Counted from the first letter of the stretch, positions 8,022 to 16,514 are shown. The stretch is 64,000 bases of DNA from Lysinibacillus_B sp042920265 (GCF_042920265.1 NZ_JBDQZI010000012.1:1-64000); one strand, 5' to 3'. Numbers and translations: made by a program. The notes: generated by a model from the sequence alone, not told the origin.

Positions 8022-9470
8022 TCAATGCTTATCTAAATGTAAGAATTGGCTCACTCTTTTGACATAGTCATTTTTGGGGTAGCTTTTGTATAAATGACCG
8101 GATAATCGTACAGGATCACCAAAGAAGTATCGCTCATATTGTGTTTGTCTTGTGCCAAATGCGCTCATCGTTAAGTCCCACGCTAACCGAAATATTTTGA
8201 CCCGATCTTCTGCTAATGTTTTCGTTCCTTGAAGATAGTGATCTAATGCAGGTTTAATAGGCGATTGGAATGCCTTTTCGGTTGGTAAAGCAATCAGGCC
8301 ACTAGCACCTATGATTTGAAGAATTTCGCTGAAACGCGGGTAAATTTTAGGGAAAATGTTGGTAGCGACTGTTAGCGGGGTAAGATCAGGACGCATATAT
8401 CCCCATTCATCTAATGTGGCGTGATGCTCTGACTTTTCTACGAGTGCTTTCATTGTTTCAAGTCCGATAATAATTTCTGATATCTTTTCTTGTACATGTT
8501 GATATTCACCGATGTTAATGGTGTCTACTAGAAGCTCCGCTAGCCCTAAAATAAACTCTGTTTTAACAATTTGCCTTGTTAATACTTGCTGATTGGCAAA
8601 ATGGTTGAAAGAGCTATGAGAGATGAAGTTTTGGGCTACGTCATTATTATGATAATAAAATACGCGATCCCAAGGTACGAGTACAGTATCAAAGACGACA
8701 AGACTATCCATTTCTTCGTACCGAGAGCTTAATGGATAGTTAAAGGACGATGCCCCACCGATAAATGTATCGCGGCAAATAAACTTTAACCCTTTTGTAT
8801 TAGATGGGATGGAAAAAGCAAACATCTCATCTTCATCAAAGAAAAACTTAGCGGTACTAAAAACTAATATTTCATCGGTTAGCCCTCCTTGAGTCGCCAG
8901 TAGCAGTGCCCCTTTTATAATGATTCCTTCTTCATTTTTTTCGATAATTTTTGCAGCAATCGGTTCGTTACTATCTTCCATGTAATATTGTGAGCGATTG
9001 ACTTGTGGTGAAATAAAGGTATGTGTAAAGGAGAGGTCTTTTTCTCTTGCGTATTCATAAAAGGCTTGTAGATGCTGTGGAAAGCAGTTTTCTTTTCCGT
9101 TTAAAAAGTCGGCAGATGAAGCAAAGCTCATTAAAACACTATTTAAGTAGTCGGGACTTCTGCCCATCATCCCATTCGTATATCTTGCCCAATGTTCCAT
9201 CATTTTGCGCCTTTTCACTAAGTCTTCTTTTGTTTTCGGCTGTAAATACGAAAGGCTGATACGTTCCCCTGAGGTAGGTGATGTAAACGTCATATCATTC
9301 CTTAGGTTGGGGTCATGCTGTAAGTCATAAAGCGCGGCTTTTGTTTGTAGGAGCCCTTTAAAAGCAGGATGCTCCGATATTTTTCCCTCCACCTTTTCAC
9401 CATTAAACCAAATTTCATTATTTAGTTGATTAATACGTTCAATAAAAGTTTTTCCGTTTATAGCGCCCAT
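8022..9470 (-). CDS. hpaB: 4-hydroxyphenylacetate 3-monooxygenase-type flavin hydroxylase
   Basis: 482 residues, the family length. HpaB_N features include RxxMxxHWARYTNGMMGRSPDYLN (residues about 87-110). Downstream motifs FSTAKFFFDEDEMFAFSIP and DTVLVPWDRVFYYHN are typical of HpaB/YoaI acyl-CoA-dehydrogenase-like folds. Enzymes of this family use reduced FAD supplied by a separate reductase to ortho-hydroxylate phenols such as 4-hydroxyphenylacetate. No reductase (hpaC) or ring-cleavage gene is nearby, so the substrate is not established. The start ATG 9470 follows AAGGAGG by seven bases. The gene is divergent from the BusR-like regulator across 311 bases. Confidence 0.9.
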   Translation of the reverse strand: MGAINGKTFIERINQLNNEIWFNGEKVEGKISEHPAFKGLLQTKAALYDLQHDPNLRNDMTFTSPTSGERISLSYLQPKTKEDLVKRRKMMEHWARYTNGMMGRSPDYLNSVLMSFASSADFLNGKENCFPQHLQAFYEYAREKDLSFTHTFISPQVNRSQYYMEDSNEPIAAKIIEKNEEGIIIKGALLLATQGGLTDEILVFSTAKFFFDEDEMFAFSIPSNTKGLKFICRDTFIGGASSFNYPLSSRYEEMDSLVVFDTVLVPWDRVFYYHNNDVAQNFISHSSFNHFANQQVLTRQIVKTEFILGLAELLVDTINIGEYQHVQEKISEIIIGLETMKALVEKSEHHATLDEWGYMRPDLTPLTVATNIFPKIYPRFSEILQIIGASGLIALPTEKAFQSPIKPALDHYLQGTKTLAEDRVKIFRLAWDLTMSAFGTRQTQYERYFFGDPVRLSGHLYKSYPKNDYVKRVSQFLHLDKH

Positions 9471-9781
9471 CGTTAAACCTCCTTATATCAGAACAAGGTA
9501 CTTTATTTTATTGCATAGAAGAGATTTTTGTACTTCCCAGTAAGAAAATTTTATTTATATAACAAGTAACCATGCTTATAGCTTTTTTATAATGCGGTAA
9601 CAATAGCTACTAATAGTTGTGTAAAAGCCATTGACATTAACATTTCTATCAATTGCCTTGAGTTCCTATATATCTATAAATACGGGGAATTTACGTTAAC
9701 TATCAATTCAATCTTGAGAATAATGCGCTTAAGCGTTATGGTAGTAGGAAGATACATTATATCCTGAAGGGATTTGCAATT
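9471..9781. promoter_or_regulatory. Divergent promoter region, hpaB / BusR-like gene
   Basis: 311 bases without a gene. A perfect 10-bp palindrome CGCTTAAGCG is at 9726-9735, 46 bases before the regulator start, and could be an autoregulatory operator. TTGCCT (9654-9659) and TATAAA (9676-9681) at 16-bp spacing form a plausible plus-strand promoter. A TTGACA at 9631-9636 has no good -10 partner. Confidence 0.4.
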
Positions 9782-10426
9782 ATGGAACCGAAATCAATTC
9801 AAATTAAACAACCTAGATATCAAATTATTGCAGAAGATATTGCGACAAAAATTGTGGAGAAAAAGTATATTATCGGGGATAAAATTTATGCACGCTCATC
9901 ATTAGCTTCGCAGTATGGCGTATCGGCGGAAACGGCTCGTCGCGCTATCGCTGTGTTACAAGATTTGAACATTGTCGAAGCAACAAAAGGAAGTGGTGTA
10001 ATCATTACTTCATATGAAAATGCAGCGAATTTTGTTCATCGTCTTGAAGGGATTAAATCGGTACGAGAATTACAAAAAGAGCTAAGTATGAGTATTGAAA
10101 AACAGTTTGCGGAGTTAAATAACCTACAAGAAACGGCGAAAGAGCTCATTAATCGTACGAATCGATTTCAATCGGTTAATCCTTTTGTTCCGTTTCAATT
10201 AGAGATTGGTGAGTCTTGCCCGTATTTATCTAAAAGCATTAGTGAAATTAATTTTTGGCAAAATACAAGGGCTACCATCGTCGGCATTCGCAAAAAGAAT
10301 GAGTTACTTCTTTCACCTGGTCCATACGCTACACTTGAAGTAGGGGATATTTTATATTTTATCGGCGACGAGATCTGTCTTTCTAATGCAGAACAATTTT
10401 TACAAGTAAGTAAAACGCTTAAATAG
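9782..10426 (+). CDS. BusR-like GntR/RCK_C (TrkA-C) transcriptional regulator
   Basis: 214 residues with two domains. The N-terminal winged helix-turn-helix is of GntR type (about 12-80; SSLASQYGVSAETARRAIAVLQDL). A coiled-coil linker (about 85-130) follows, then a C-terminal RCK_C/TrkA-C domain (about 140-212; TIVGIRKKNELLLSPGP ... LEVGDILYFIGD). This architecture and length match BusR of streptococci and lactococci, a c-di-AMP-responsive repressor of the BusA glycine betaine transporter. A betaine transporter follows here, so the same job is likely: repress osmolyte uptake when c-di-AMP is high. Direct c-di-AMP binding is inferred from the family. The gene has its own terminator, so it is transcribed apart from the transporter unit. 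Confidence 0.85.
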   Translation: MEPKSIQIKQPRYQIIAEDIATKIVEKKYIIGDKIYARSSLASQYGVSAETARRAIAVLQDLNIVEATKGSGVIITSYENAANFVHRLEGIKSVRELQKELSMSIEKQFAELNNLQETAKELINRTNRFQSVNPFVPFQLEIGESCPYLSKSISEINFWQNTRATIVGIRKKNELLLSPGPYATLEVGDILYFIGDEICLSNAEQFLQVSKTLK

Positions 10427-10459
10427 CAAGGGATTATCCCTGTTATTTAAGCTTTTTTT
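10417..10459 (+). terminator. Terminator after the BusR-like gene
   Basis: Long stem GCTTAAATAGCAAGGGA / TCCCTGTTATTTAAGC with loop TTA and a T7 run; the stop codon lies inside the stem. Confidence 0.92.
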
Positions 10460-10493
10460 ATGGACAAAAGCGTCATAAAATGGAAATATTTAT

Positions 10494-10574
10494 TTGACAA
10501 AAGTAACAACTTTGTAATAAATTTAAGTAGTTAATCAAACAAACAACTTATATTTTATAATGAGTTGTTACTTT
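10494..10574 (+). promoter_or_regulatory. Promoter region with paired inverted repeats (candidate BusR operator)
   Basis: AAAGTAACAACT at 10500-10511 overlaps a TTGACA box (10494-10499). Its exact reverse complement AGTTGTTACTTT lies at 10563-10574. AACAACT at 10542-10548 faces the same right arm and flanks a TATAAT (10556-10561). The 12-bp arms have centres 63 bp apart, about six helical turns. BusR homologues are known to recognise bipartite operators, so this is a good candidate target of the upstream regulator. Which -10 is used is unclear. Confidence 0.6.
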
Positions 10575-10646
10575 GAATTTGTGGGCAGTAAGTACAAAAT
10601 TGTGACTTAGGGGAGCGTAAAAATAACATAAAGGGGATGTGGTGAT

Positions 10647-11444
10647 ATGAAAATTTCCATTGGATTATTTGGGTTTGGGCGTACAGGAGCTGCTGTTGCC
10701 AATGAAATTATTAATGACGCCGATTGTGAATTAAAGTGGGTCATGAAGAAATCGATTGAGCATACCGGTGAATTTGCCAGCCATTTACTAGGGCATGTGC
10801 ATGGGGAAGGGAGGATTTTTTCATTTCAGGAAGTCGATTTCCATCGCTTTTATGAGGAAAATCCAGTGGATGTGATTATTGATTTTTCTAGCTCCTGTGC
10901 GGTGAAGGAGTATCAACATGCAGTGAAGTATGGTAGTCGTATTGTTTCTGCCATTTCTAATTATGAGCCAGGGGATATTGAGGATTTAAAGGCATTAAGT
11001 CAGCAGACGGCCATTCTCTATTCTCCTAATATTACACTAGGTATTAATTTTTTAATGGAAGCTTCGAAGTTACTACAAGAAATTGTCCCAGATTCAGATA
11101 TTGAAATTATCGAAGAACATTTCAAAGACAAAAAAGATGTTTCAGGAACGGCCATAAGAATTGCAAAAGCATTAGGATTAGATGAAGAACAACATGTAAA
11201 CTCGATTCGCATTGGTAGTGTTGTAGGGAAACATGAGGTTGTTTTTGGTTTGCCAAATCAAACAATCCGAATTGTGCATGAAACCCATAACAGAGCTGCT
11301 TTTGGGCAAGGGGCCATTTATGCAGCGAAGTGGATTATGAATCAGGAAAAAGGGAGTTATACGATGGAACAAGCACTAGCGCAAATTATGACGAAGAGTG
11401 CTATAGGTATCGATGAGCAGGAAAATCAAATTATTCTCAACTAA
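10647..11444 (+). CDS. DapB-like (dihydrodipicolinate reductase family) protein
   Basis: 265 residues, the DapB length. The N-terminal Rossmann motif is GFGRTGAAV (8-16). The C-terminal domain has EEHFKDKKDVSGTA, matching the DapB signature E-x-HH-x-x-K-x-D-x-SGTA except that the second His of the HH pair is Phe; the catalytic Lys and SGTA are kept. DapB reduces the tetrahydrodipicolinate precursor in lysine/DAP synthesis. Placement between an osmotic regulator and a betaine transporter, away from dapA, suggests a paralogue with a different role. The start ATG 10647 follows GGGGATGTGGTGAT. It is the first gene of the betaine transporter unit. Confidence 0.75.
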   Translation: MKISIGLFGFGRTGAAVANEIINDADCELKWVMKKSIEHTGEFASHLLGHVHGEGRIFSFQEVDFHRFYEENPVDVIIDFSSSCAVKEYQHAVKYGSRIVSAISNYEPGDIEDLKALSQQTAILYSPNITLGINFLMEASKLLQEIVPDSDIEIIEEHFKDKKDVSGTAIRIAKALGLDEEQHVNSIRIGSVVGKHEVVFGLPNQTIRIVHETHNRAAFGQGAIYAAKWIMNQEKGSYTMEQALAQIMTKSAIGIDEQENQIILN

Positions 11445-11506
11445 TGATGCTTACATTTCCAACATGTATTGAGAGAAAAATATAAGATCAAAAGGGGTAA
11501 AAGATA

Positions 11507-12502
11507 ATGAAAAGGATGAAGTTTTTATTGCTACTAGTGACGTTTTTAGTACTAGCTGCCTGTAGCGATGAAGAGAGTGTAGAAAGCATTGAAGTCATTA
11601 AGTTTGCGGATGCGGGATGGGATAGTATTCGCGTTCACAATAGCATTGCTCAGCTCATTATTGAAGAAGGGTATGGCTATGAAACCGAAGTGGTGAGTGG
11701 CACAACAGCTACTACGATGCAAGCACTTGAACAAGGTGATCTTCATGTCTATATGGAAGTATGGACGGATAACGTGAAAGAAGTGTATGAAAAAGCAGTC
11801 GAAAGTGGAAAGATTGTCAAGCTATCGACTAACTTTGCAGATAATGCACAAGGATTATATGTTCCAACTTACGTAATAAAAGGGGATGCAGAAAGAGGGA
11901 TTGAAGCAGTTGCACCAGATTTAAAAACTGTTCAAGACTTAGCGAAGTATCCTGAACTATTCCAAGATCCTGAAGATGGTAGCAAAGGGAGAATCGTCGG
12001 TGCACCGTCAAGCTGGGCAGTTAGTGAACACTTGGAGACGAAACTTGTAACATATGGTCTTGATGAACAGTATAACTATTTAGCACCGGGTTCTGATGCG
12101 GCGATTGTGGCTGATTTAGCTGGCGCATACACAAAGGGGGAGCCATGGGTAGGTTACTATTGGTCGCCAACATGGGTCACAGCTAGCTATGATTTAACAT
12201 TACTTGAAGACCATCCGTATGACGAGGAAGTTTGGGAAAGTTCAAAGGGGACGGAATTTCCACCGAATGATGTTGTGGTTGCCGTGTATAAAGACTTACC
12301 AACACAAGCAAAGGATGTTGTTGATTTCCTAAGTCACTATGAAACAAGTAATGACTTAACAGAACAAGCATTAGAATATATGGGTGAAAATGAAGTAGAA
12401 CCAGAGGATGCAGCAAAGTGGTGGATGAAAGAACATGAAAAAATCTGGACAACTTGGGTGTCTGAAGAAGTAGCTGAAAAAGTAAAAGCAACGTTGAAAT
12501 AA
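11507..12502 (+). CDS. opuAC: Glycine betaine ABC transporter, substrate-binding lipoprotein
   Basis: 331 residues. A lipoprotein signal peptide ends in LAAC (Cys19). The mature part is an OpuAC domain: FADAGWDSIRVHNS near the start, EVWTDN (about 85-90) and GYYWSPTWV (about 215-223) supply Trp residues of the kind that form the aromatic cage for quaternary ammonium ligands. It captures glycine betaine or a related osmolyte outside the membrane and hands it to the permease. Its size is nearer to stand-alone binding proteins than to the short B. subtilis OpuAC (293). Here the binding protein gene comes first, unlike opuAA-AB-AC in B. subtilis. Ligand specificity is inferred. Confidence 0.9.
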   Translation: MKRMKFLLLLVTFLVLAACSDEESVESIEVIKFADAGWDSIRVHNSIAQLIIEEGYGYETEVVSGTTATTMQALEQGDLHVYMEVWTDNVKEVYEKAVESGKIVKLSTNFADNAQGLYVPTYVIKGDAERGIEAVAPDLKTVQDLAKYPELFQDPEDGSKGRIVGAPSSWAVSEHLETKLVTYGLDEQYNYLAPGSDAAIVADLAGAYTKGEPWVGYYWSPTWVTASYDLTLLEDHPYDEEVWESSKGTEFPPNDVVVAVYKDLPTQAKDVVDFLSHYETSNDLTEQALEYMGENEVEPEDAAKWWMKEHEKIWTTWVSEEVAEKVKATLK

Positions 12503-12575
12503 TGAATCAGAATATATGGATTTGATTGAAATTGTGAGGTGAAAGGGCTGTCTCGGTGAAGGCGGCCCGAATGAT

Positions 12576-13436
12576 ATGCATGAATTTCCTGATTTTAGAA
12601 TCCCTATTGGGGATGCGGTAGAAAAATTTATTGATTTTTTAGCAGTCAATTTAGAAGCGTTTTTTGATTTTATCTTTGTTATTTCTTCTAGCCTTATTAA
12701 AGGACTCGAAGGAGGTCTCCTAGCCATTCCTTGGTGGTTATTCATTATTCTTATCTTTTTGCTAGGTTGGTATTTTACGAATCTGTACGGAGGTCTTCTA
12801 TTTTCTGCTTTTATGTTTCTGATTGGTAGCTTTGATTTATGGTCAGAGACAATGACTACCATTTCCATTGTGTTAATCTCCGTTCTATTATCTCTTGCGA
12901 TAGGTATTCCTCTAGGCGTCTGGATGGCATTTAGTAAAACGATGTCTGTTACGATGCGACCACTATTGGATGCAATGCAAACAATGCCAAGCTTTGTGTA
13001 TTTAATTCCGGTAATCTTTTTCTTCCCATTAGGAAATGTACCTGCTGTAATTGCTACAATTGTCTATGCATTACCACCTGTTATGCGGTTGACGGAGCTA
13101 GGCATTCGGAATGTAGAGAAAGAGGTCATTGAATCAGCTCAATCATTTGGTTCTTCACAGGGTCAAATGTTACTAAAGGTACAACTACCACAAGCATTAC
13201 CGACCATTATGGCGGGTGTGAACCAAACGATGATGATGGCTTTAGCAATGGCAGTCGTTGGTTCCATGGTAGGGGCGAAAGGTTTAGGAGAGCGTGTCCT
13301 TTATGCGATTAATCGTATTGATATTTCACTCGGTTTTGAAGCGGGTATTAGTATTGTGTTTTTAGCGATTATTATGGATCGCCTCACGGGTGGTATTGCT
13401 AACCGTCTTCAGAAGCATAGGAGGGGTGCGGCATGA
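12576..13436 (+). CDS. opuAB: Glycine betaine ABC transporter, permease
   Basis: 286 residues, close to OpuAB/ProW. An N-terminal amphipathic stretch is followed by about seven membrane spans. The BPD_transp_1 coupling loop (ESAQSFGSSQGQMLLKVQLPQALPTIMAGVNQ, cited in part: EsAqsFGss...LPqAlPtI) is clear around residues 185-215. The start ATG 12576 has no strong Shine-Dalgarno (nearest AAGGCGG is far upstream), so initiation may be weak or depend on a structured leader between the genes. The stop overlaps the ATPase start by four bases (ATGA), a sign of translational coupling. Confidence 0.92.
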   Translation: MHEFPDFRIPIGDAVEKFIDFLAVNLEAFFDFIFVISSSLIKGLEGGLLAIPWWLFIILIFLLGWYFTNLYGGLLFSAFMFLIGSFDLWSETMTTISIVLISVLLSLAIGIPLGVWMAFSKTMSVTMRPLLDAMQTMPSFVYLIPVIFFFPLGNVPAVIATIVYALPPVMRLTELGIRNVEKEVIESAQSFGSSQGQMLLKVQLPQALPTIMAGVNQTMMMALAMAVVGSMVGAKGLGERVLYAINRIDISLGFEAGISIVFLAIIMDRLTGGIANRLQKHRRGAA

Positions 13437-14686
13437 CAGTCAAAATAAAAGTTGAAAAGGTTTCGAAAATATTTGGGCCAAAACCTAAAAAAATAATCTC
13501 AATGATTGAGAATGGTGTTTCGAAAGAAGAGATTCTTGCAAAAACAGGTCATACAGTAGGGGTATACAATGCTTGTATGGACATTAGAGAAGGCGAAACC
13601 TTTGTAATTATGGGGTTGTCTGGGAGTGGGAAATCGACATTAATCCGCTGTTTAAATTTATTGAATCGACCAACGTCTGGCGCGATTTATATCGATGGTG
13701 AGAACATTGTAGAGTACAATAAAGCACAACTAAAAACATATCGACAAAAGAAGATTGCCATGGTATTTCAACATTTCGGTTTGTTTAGTCATCGAACAGT
13801 GCTTGAAAATGTGGAATATGGACTTGAAATACGTGGTACATCGAAAGAGGAACGACGTGAAATTGCTCAAAAACAGCTAGAAATTGTAGGCCTTAAAGGG
13901 TATGAGCATCAGTTTCCAGATGAACTTTCAGGTGGGATGCGTCAGCGTGTCGGGATTGCAAGGGCGCTTGCAAATGATCCTGATATTTTGTTAATGGATG
14001 AACCGTTTAGTGCACTGGATCCGCTTATTAAGCGGGAGATGCAGCTAGAATTACTCGATTTACAAAATCGGCTACAGAAAACGATTATCTTTATTACACA
14101 TGATGTCAATGAAGCCTTTCGACTTGGGGACCGTGTAGCGGTCATGAAAGACGGTCAAGTAGAACAAATCGGTACGCCAGAAGAAATTTTAGATCAACCT
14201 GCTAACGATTATATTTCGGAATTTATCCGTGATATTGACCGTTCGCAAATATTGCAAGCAGAGCATATTATGTCGAAGCCTTTTGGGTTAGTCTCATTAA
14301 AAGATGGTTTACATGTAGCGGTTCGAGTAATGCAGGAAAGTGGGATTTCCAGTGCGTTTGTCACAAACAAGAAACGACAGCTACAAGGTATGATTACAAT
14401 TGATCAAGCAATTCAGGGCATTAAAGAGCATCGAGCATTGCATGAAATCGTAATGACCGATGTCAAAACAGTTCCTCCTGATGAATATGTAAAAGATATT
14501 ATACCGTATGTCTTAGAGTCCAAATATCCGTTAGTTGTCACAAACGAGGAGCAGGTAATTCAAGGCATTATATTACGTGTGCATGTATTAGCGAGTCTAA
14601 TTAATGATCATACAGAGGAAACAGAACCTCTTCCGTTAACGAAAGTGGGAGAGGGGCTTATTGAAACAAGGGTAGCCATTAATTAA
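13433..14686 (+). CDS. opuAA: Glycine betaine ABC transporter, ATPase with CBS pair
   Basis: 417 residues, as in OpuAA (418). Walker A GLSGSGKST is at 61-69, Q-loop in AMVFQHF, signature LSGGMRQR near 165, Walker B ILLMDEPFSALDP, and H-loop ITHDVNEA. The C-terminal part (about 275-400) holds two CBS repeats. In OpuA-type transporters the CBS pair senses ionic strength and in some Firmicutes also binds c-di-AMP, so uptake may be gated at the protein level as well as by the BusR-like repressor. It overlaps the permease gene by four bases and is followed by a strong terminator. Confidence 0.95.
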   Translation: MTVKIKVEKVSKIFGPKPKKIISMIENGVSKEEILAKTGHTVGVYNACMDIREGETFVIMGLSGSGKSTLIRCLNLLNRPTSGAIYIDGENIVEYNKAQLKTYRQKKIAMVFQHFGLFSHRTVLENVEYGLEIRGTSKEERREIAQKQLEIVGLKGYEHQFPDELSGGMRQRVGIARALANDPDILLMDEPFSALDPLIKREMQLELLDLQNRLQKTIIFITHDVNEAFRLGDRVAVMKDGQVEQIGTPEEILDQPANDYISEFIRDIDRSQILQAEHIMSKPFGLVSLKDGLHVAVRVMQESGISSAFVTNKKRQLQGMITIDQAIQGIKEHRALHEIVMTDVKTVPPDEYVKDIIPYVLESKYPLVVTNEEQVIQGIILRVHVLASLINDHTEETEPLPLTKVGEGLIETRVAIN

Positions 14687-14691
14687 TATAC

Positions 14692-14727
14692 AAAAAGCAA
14701 GTGGCTAGGTCACGCCACTTGCTTTTT
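14692..14727 (+). terminator. Terminator of the betaine transporter operon
   Basis: AAAAAGCAAGTGGC / GCCACTTGCTTTTT, 8-base loop; near symmetric, so it may also act on the minus strand for the small gene beyond it. Confidence 0.94.
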
Positions 14728-14772
14728 ATTATTGAAAAATTGATATGGTCAGTAGTTCATGAGACAGTTAGG

Positions 14773-14934
14773 TTAATACATGTTGCGACGAATTGGACAG
14801 AACGTTTCGTGTAACCGCATTGTTTGTTGCTGAACAGGGTGAATGTCGACTAGCGGTGAAGATGTTTTCCTTGTGGGCTTTGACCAAATTGTACAAATAT
14901 GCATCCATATTGTTTTTGATAAACTAGCTAACAT
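14773..14934 (-). CDS. Small hypothetical protein, 53 aa
   Basis: ATG at 14934 is preceded on the minus strand by AAGGAAGTGAGGTAAG, a good ribosome binding site, and further up by a well-spaced promoter. The product of 53 residues begins MLASLSKTIWMHIC and ends FCPIRRNMY. It has two Cys, three His and a basic C-terminal half; there is no signal peptide, and the N-terminal 17 residues could form an amphipathic helix. No family was recognised. The combination of promoter, ribosome binding site, uninterrupted frame and the shared downstream terminator makes it a believable gene. Confidence 0.6.
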   Translation of the reverse strand: MLASLSKTIWMHICTIWSKPTRKTSSPLVDIHPVQQQTMRLHETFCPIRRNMY

Positions 14935-14972
14935 CTTACCTCACTTCCTTTTTGTTTATTTTTATTAAACTT

Positions 14973-15001
14973 ATTATATGCTTTTAATTAAATTTAAGTA
15001 A
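14973..15001 (-). promoter_or_regulatory. Promoter for the 53-aa gene
   Basis: Read on the minus strand: TTACTT (15001-14996), 17-base spacer, TATAAT (14978-14973), about 32 bases before the AAGGAAGTGAGG ribosome site. The remaining DNA up to about 15278 is very AT-rich and shows nothing else. Confidence 0.6.
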
Positions 15002-15314
15002 TTTAAAAGTAAAATAAAATTAAACAAAATGAAATTTTTTATTGTTTTGTTTTTATTATAAATTTAAAATGGTTTAAAATCATAACAACATCGTAATGTA
15101 CGCAAGAATTATGGAAGGATAATAACCATGTAAATATGATTTTTTAGACAGAAAGATGGAGTAGTTATTTTTGTTAGGGGAAATGTTTCAGAATAAATAA
15201 TGACCATCTATTACATAATAAAAATAATGAAATCGATAAGTAATCATTTGAACATGGATAGTAGTCTTCATATTCCAATTGAGTTTCTTAGTATTAAAAA
15301 TTAAGGATCATATA

Positions 15315-15638
15315 ATGAAAAATAAAGTGAAATTGATATATGTCAGTTGGTTAGTGGCGATGTTGAATATAGTTGACGGATTTGCTACGCATTATGGTTT
15401 AGCAAATGGTGTAATTGAAGAGTTAAATCCAATCATGGACTTTATTTGGTTAAAAAGCCCACTATTATTTTTAAGTATAAAAACCGTTTTATCGCTTGTC
15501 CTCATAGCTATATCTAATGTAGTGTACAAAACAAGTAATGAAAAGTTCCAAAAAAATTATCTTGTTTTACTAATAGTCTTATTTTTGTTGTATGTAAGTG
15601 TATTAGGGCTTCATATAATGTGGTTCGTATTTGTATAA
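15315..15638 (+). CDS. DUF5658-type small membrane protein
   Basis: About 107 residues with three membrane spans. The first span carries the family pattern D-G-x-x-T-x-x-x-L-x-x-G-x-x-x-E-x-NP (NIVDGFATHYGL and EELNPIMD). The function of DUF5658 proteins is unknown. ATG 15315 is seven bases after AAGGAT and is preferred over a TTG at 15279. It faces the yuzA-like gene tail to tail, with a hairpin between them. Confidence 0.75.
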   Translation: MKNKVKLIYVSWLVAMLNIVDGFATHYGLANGVIEELNPIMDFIWLKSPLLFLSIKTVLSLVLIAISNVVYKTSNEKFQKNYLVLLIVLFLLYVSVLGLHIMWFVFV

Positions 15639-15648
15639 TGATAAAAAA

Positions 15649-15675
15649 TTGACGAACCTTAAAAAGGTCCGCCAA
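15649..15675. terminator. Bidirectional hairpin between convergent genes
   Basis: TTGACGAACCTT pairs with AAGGTCCGCCAA with two mismatches around a short A loop. T-rich tracts are weak, so this is a modest terminator. Confidence 0.5.
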
Positions 15676-15685
15676 TATGATAATG

Positions 15686-16033
15686 TTACTTGTTCGAGTT
15701 TGAATCATTCTTCTTTTTGTTCGCATTAGACTTTTTTGAATTAGAGAAGTCTTCCTCTTTCCCAAATTCTGTTTGGTAGCTCGGATTTCGATATGCTGGT
15801 CGATTGGTACTTGCATTCGAAGTTGAAGCTTCTTCTTCGACTAAAGGCTTGCTTAAAAGCGGTATACAGATAAGTCCACCAACACCAACAAGTGTATAGA
15901 TTAGTCTAGAAATGATCGAATCTGGACCACCGAAGATTGTAGCGACTAAATCAAATTGGAAAAGACCAATAAGTCCCCAGTTAACTGCACCAACAATAAC
16001 AAGGATTAAAGCAATTCTGTAGAGTGCTCCCAC
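15686..16033 (-). CDS. yuzA: DUF378 (YuzA-like) membrane protein with long hydrophilic tail
   Basis: 115 residues. The first 65 form the DUF378 domain, two membrane helices with the ALILVIVGAVNWGLIG pattern. The tail (about 66-115) is hydrophilic, rich in Asn, Ser and Lys, and longer than in B. subtilis YuzA. The role is unknown. GTG 16033 is the start: AAAGGAGGT ends seven bases upstream. An ATG at 16040 is in another frame. Confidence 0.82.
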   Translation of the reverse strand: MGALYRIALILVIVGAVNWGLIGLFQFDLVATIFGGPDSIISRLIYTLVGVGGLICIPLLSKPLVEEEASTSNASTNRPAYRNPSYQTEFGKEEDFSNSKKSNANKKKNDSNSNK

Positions 16034-16310
16034 TATTCATACCTCCTTTGCTTTATTTTAAAGGTGCTTTGACCTCTTCATTAAATTACCCATTTTTGCG
16101 TAAATCATTGGTAGTAACATCTTCATGTTTTACATATAAAATGGAATGTTTTTTCTCCTTATGTTTCGCAAGTAATGAGATAAAAAATTAAACGTGGCAT
16201 TAGTGTTGGTTATATATGTTGCAATAAAATGGAGTAGTAGTTGAAATCTAAAGGATGTAGCAGGTAGAATGGCAAAAGAAGTTATGGTAGACAAAAGGTA
16301 GGTATGTAGA

Positions 16311-16427
16311 ATGGCTGGAAAATATAAGGTTATTTAATTTGATTTAGACGGAACGATTTCAAATCCGAAAATAGGCATTACGAAATCTGTCCAATATGCA
16401 TTACAGAAAATACCGATTCCTTCATAA
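16311..16427 (+). pseudogene. Remnant of a HAD-family phosphatase gene
   Basis: ATG 16311 follows an AGGTAGGT ribosome site. The frame reads MAGKYKVI, stop (TAA 16335-16337), then FDLDGTISNPKIGITKSV and ends after 38 codons. FDLDGT is the catalytic motif I of haloacid-dehalogenase-like phosphatases, and the next residues match phosphoglycolate-phosphatase-like N-termini. The stop sits where a Leu codon (TTA) is expected, and everything after the first helix is missing. It is a truncated, inactivated gene. Confidence 0.8.
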
Positions 16428-16460
16428 AAAAAATAGCTCTTTATTTACTAAAGAACTATT
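16426..16460 (-). terminator. Terminator of the ger operon
   Basis: On the minus strand AATAGTTCTTT pairs with AAAGAGCTATT (one T-G pair), 6-base loop, then a T8 run. It lies 55 bases past the last ger gene. Confidence 0.88.
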
Positions 16461-16514
16461 GGGAAGGCTTCTTTATATTCTCTTGTTGTATTCATATAAG
16501 TAATTTAGTCCCTT

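Noticed and set aside
12371..12868. 165-codon minus-strand frame opposite the OpuA permease gene
   Set aside because: Antisense shadow of strong coding sequence with low-complexity content.
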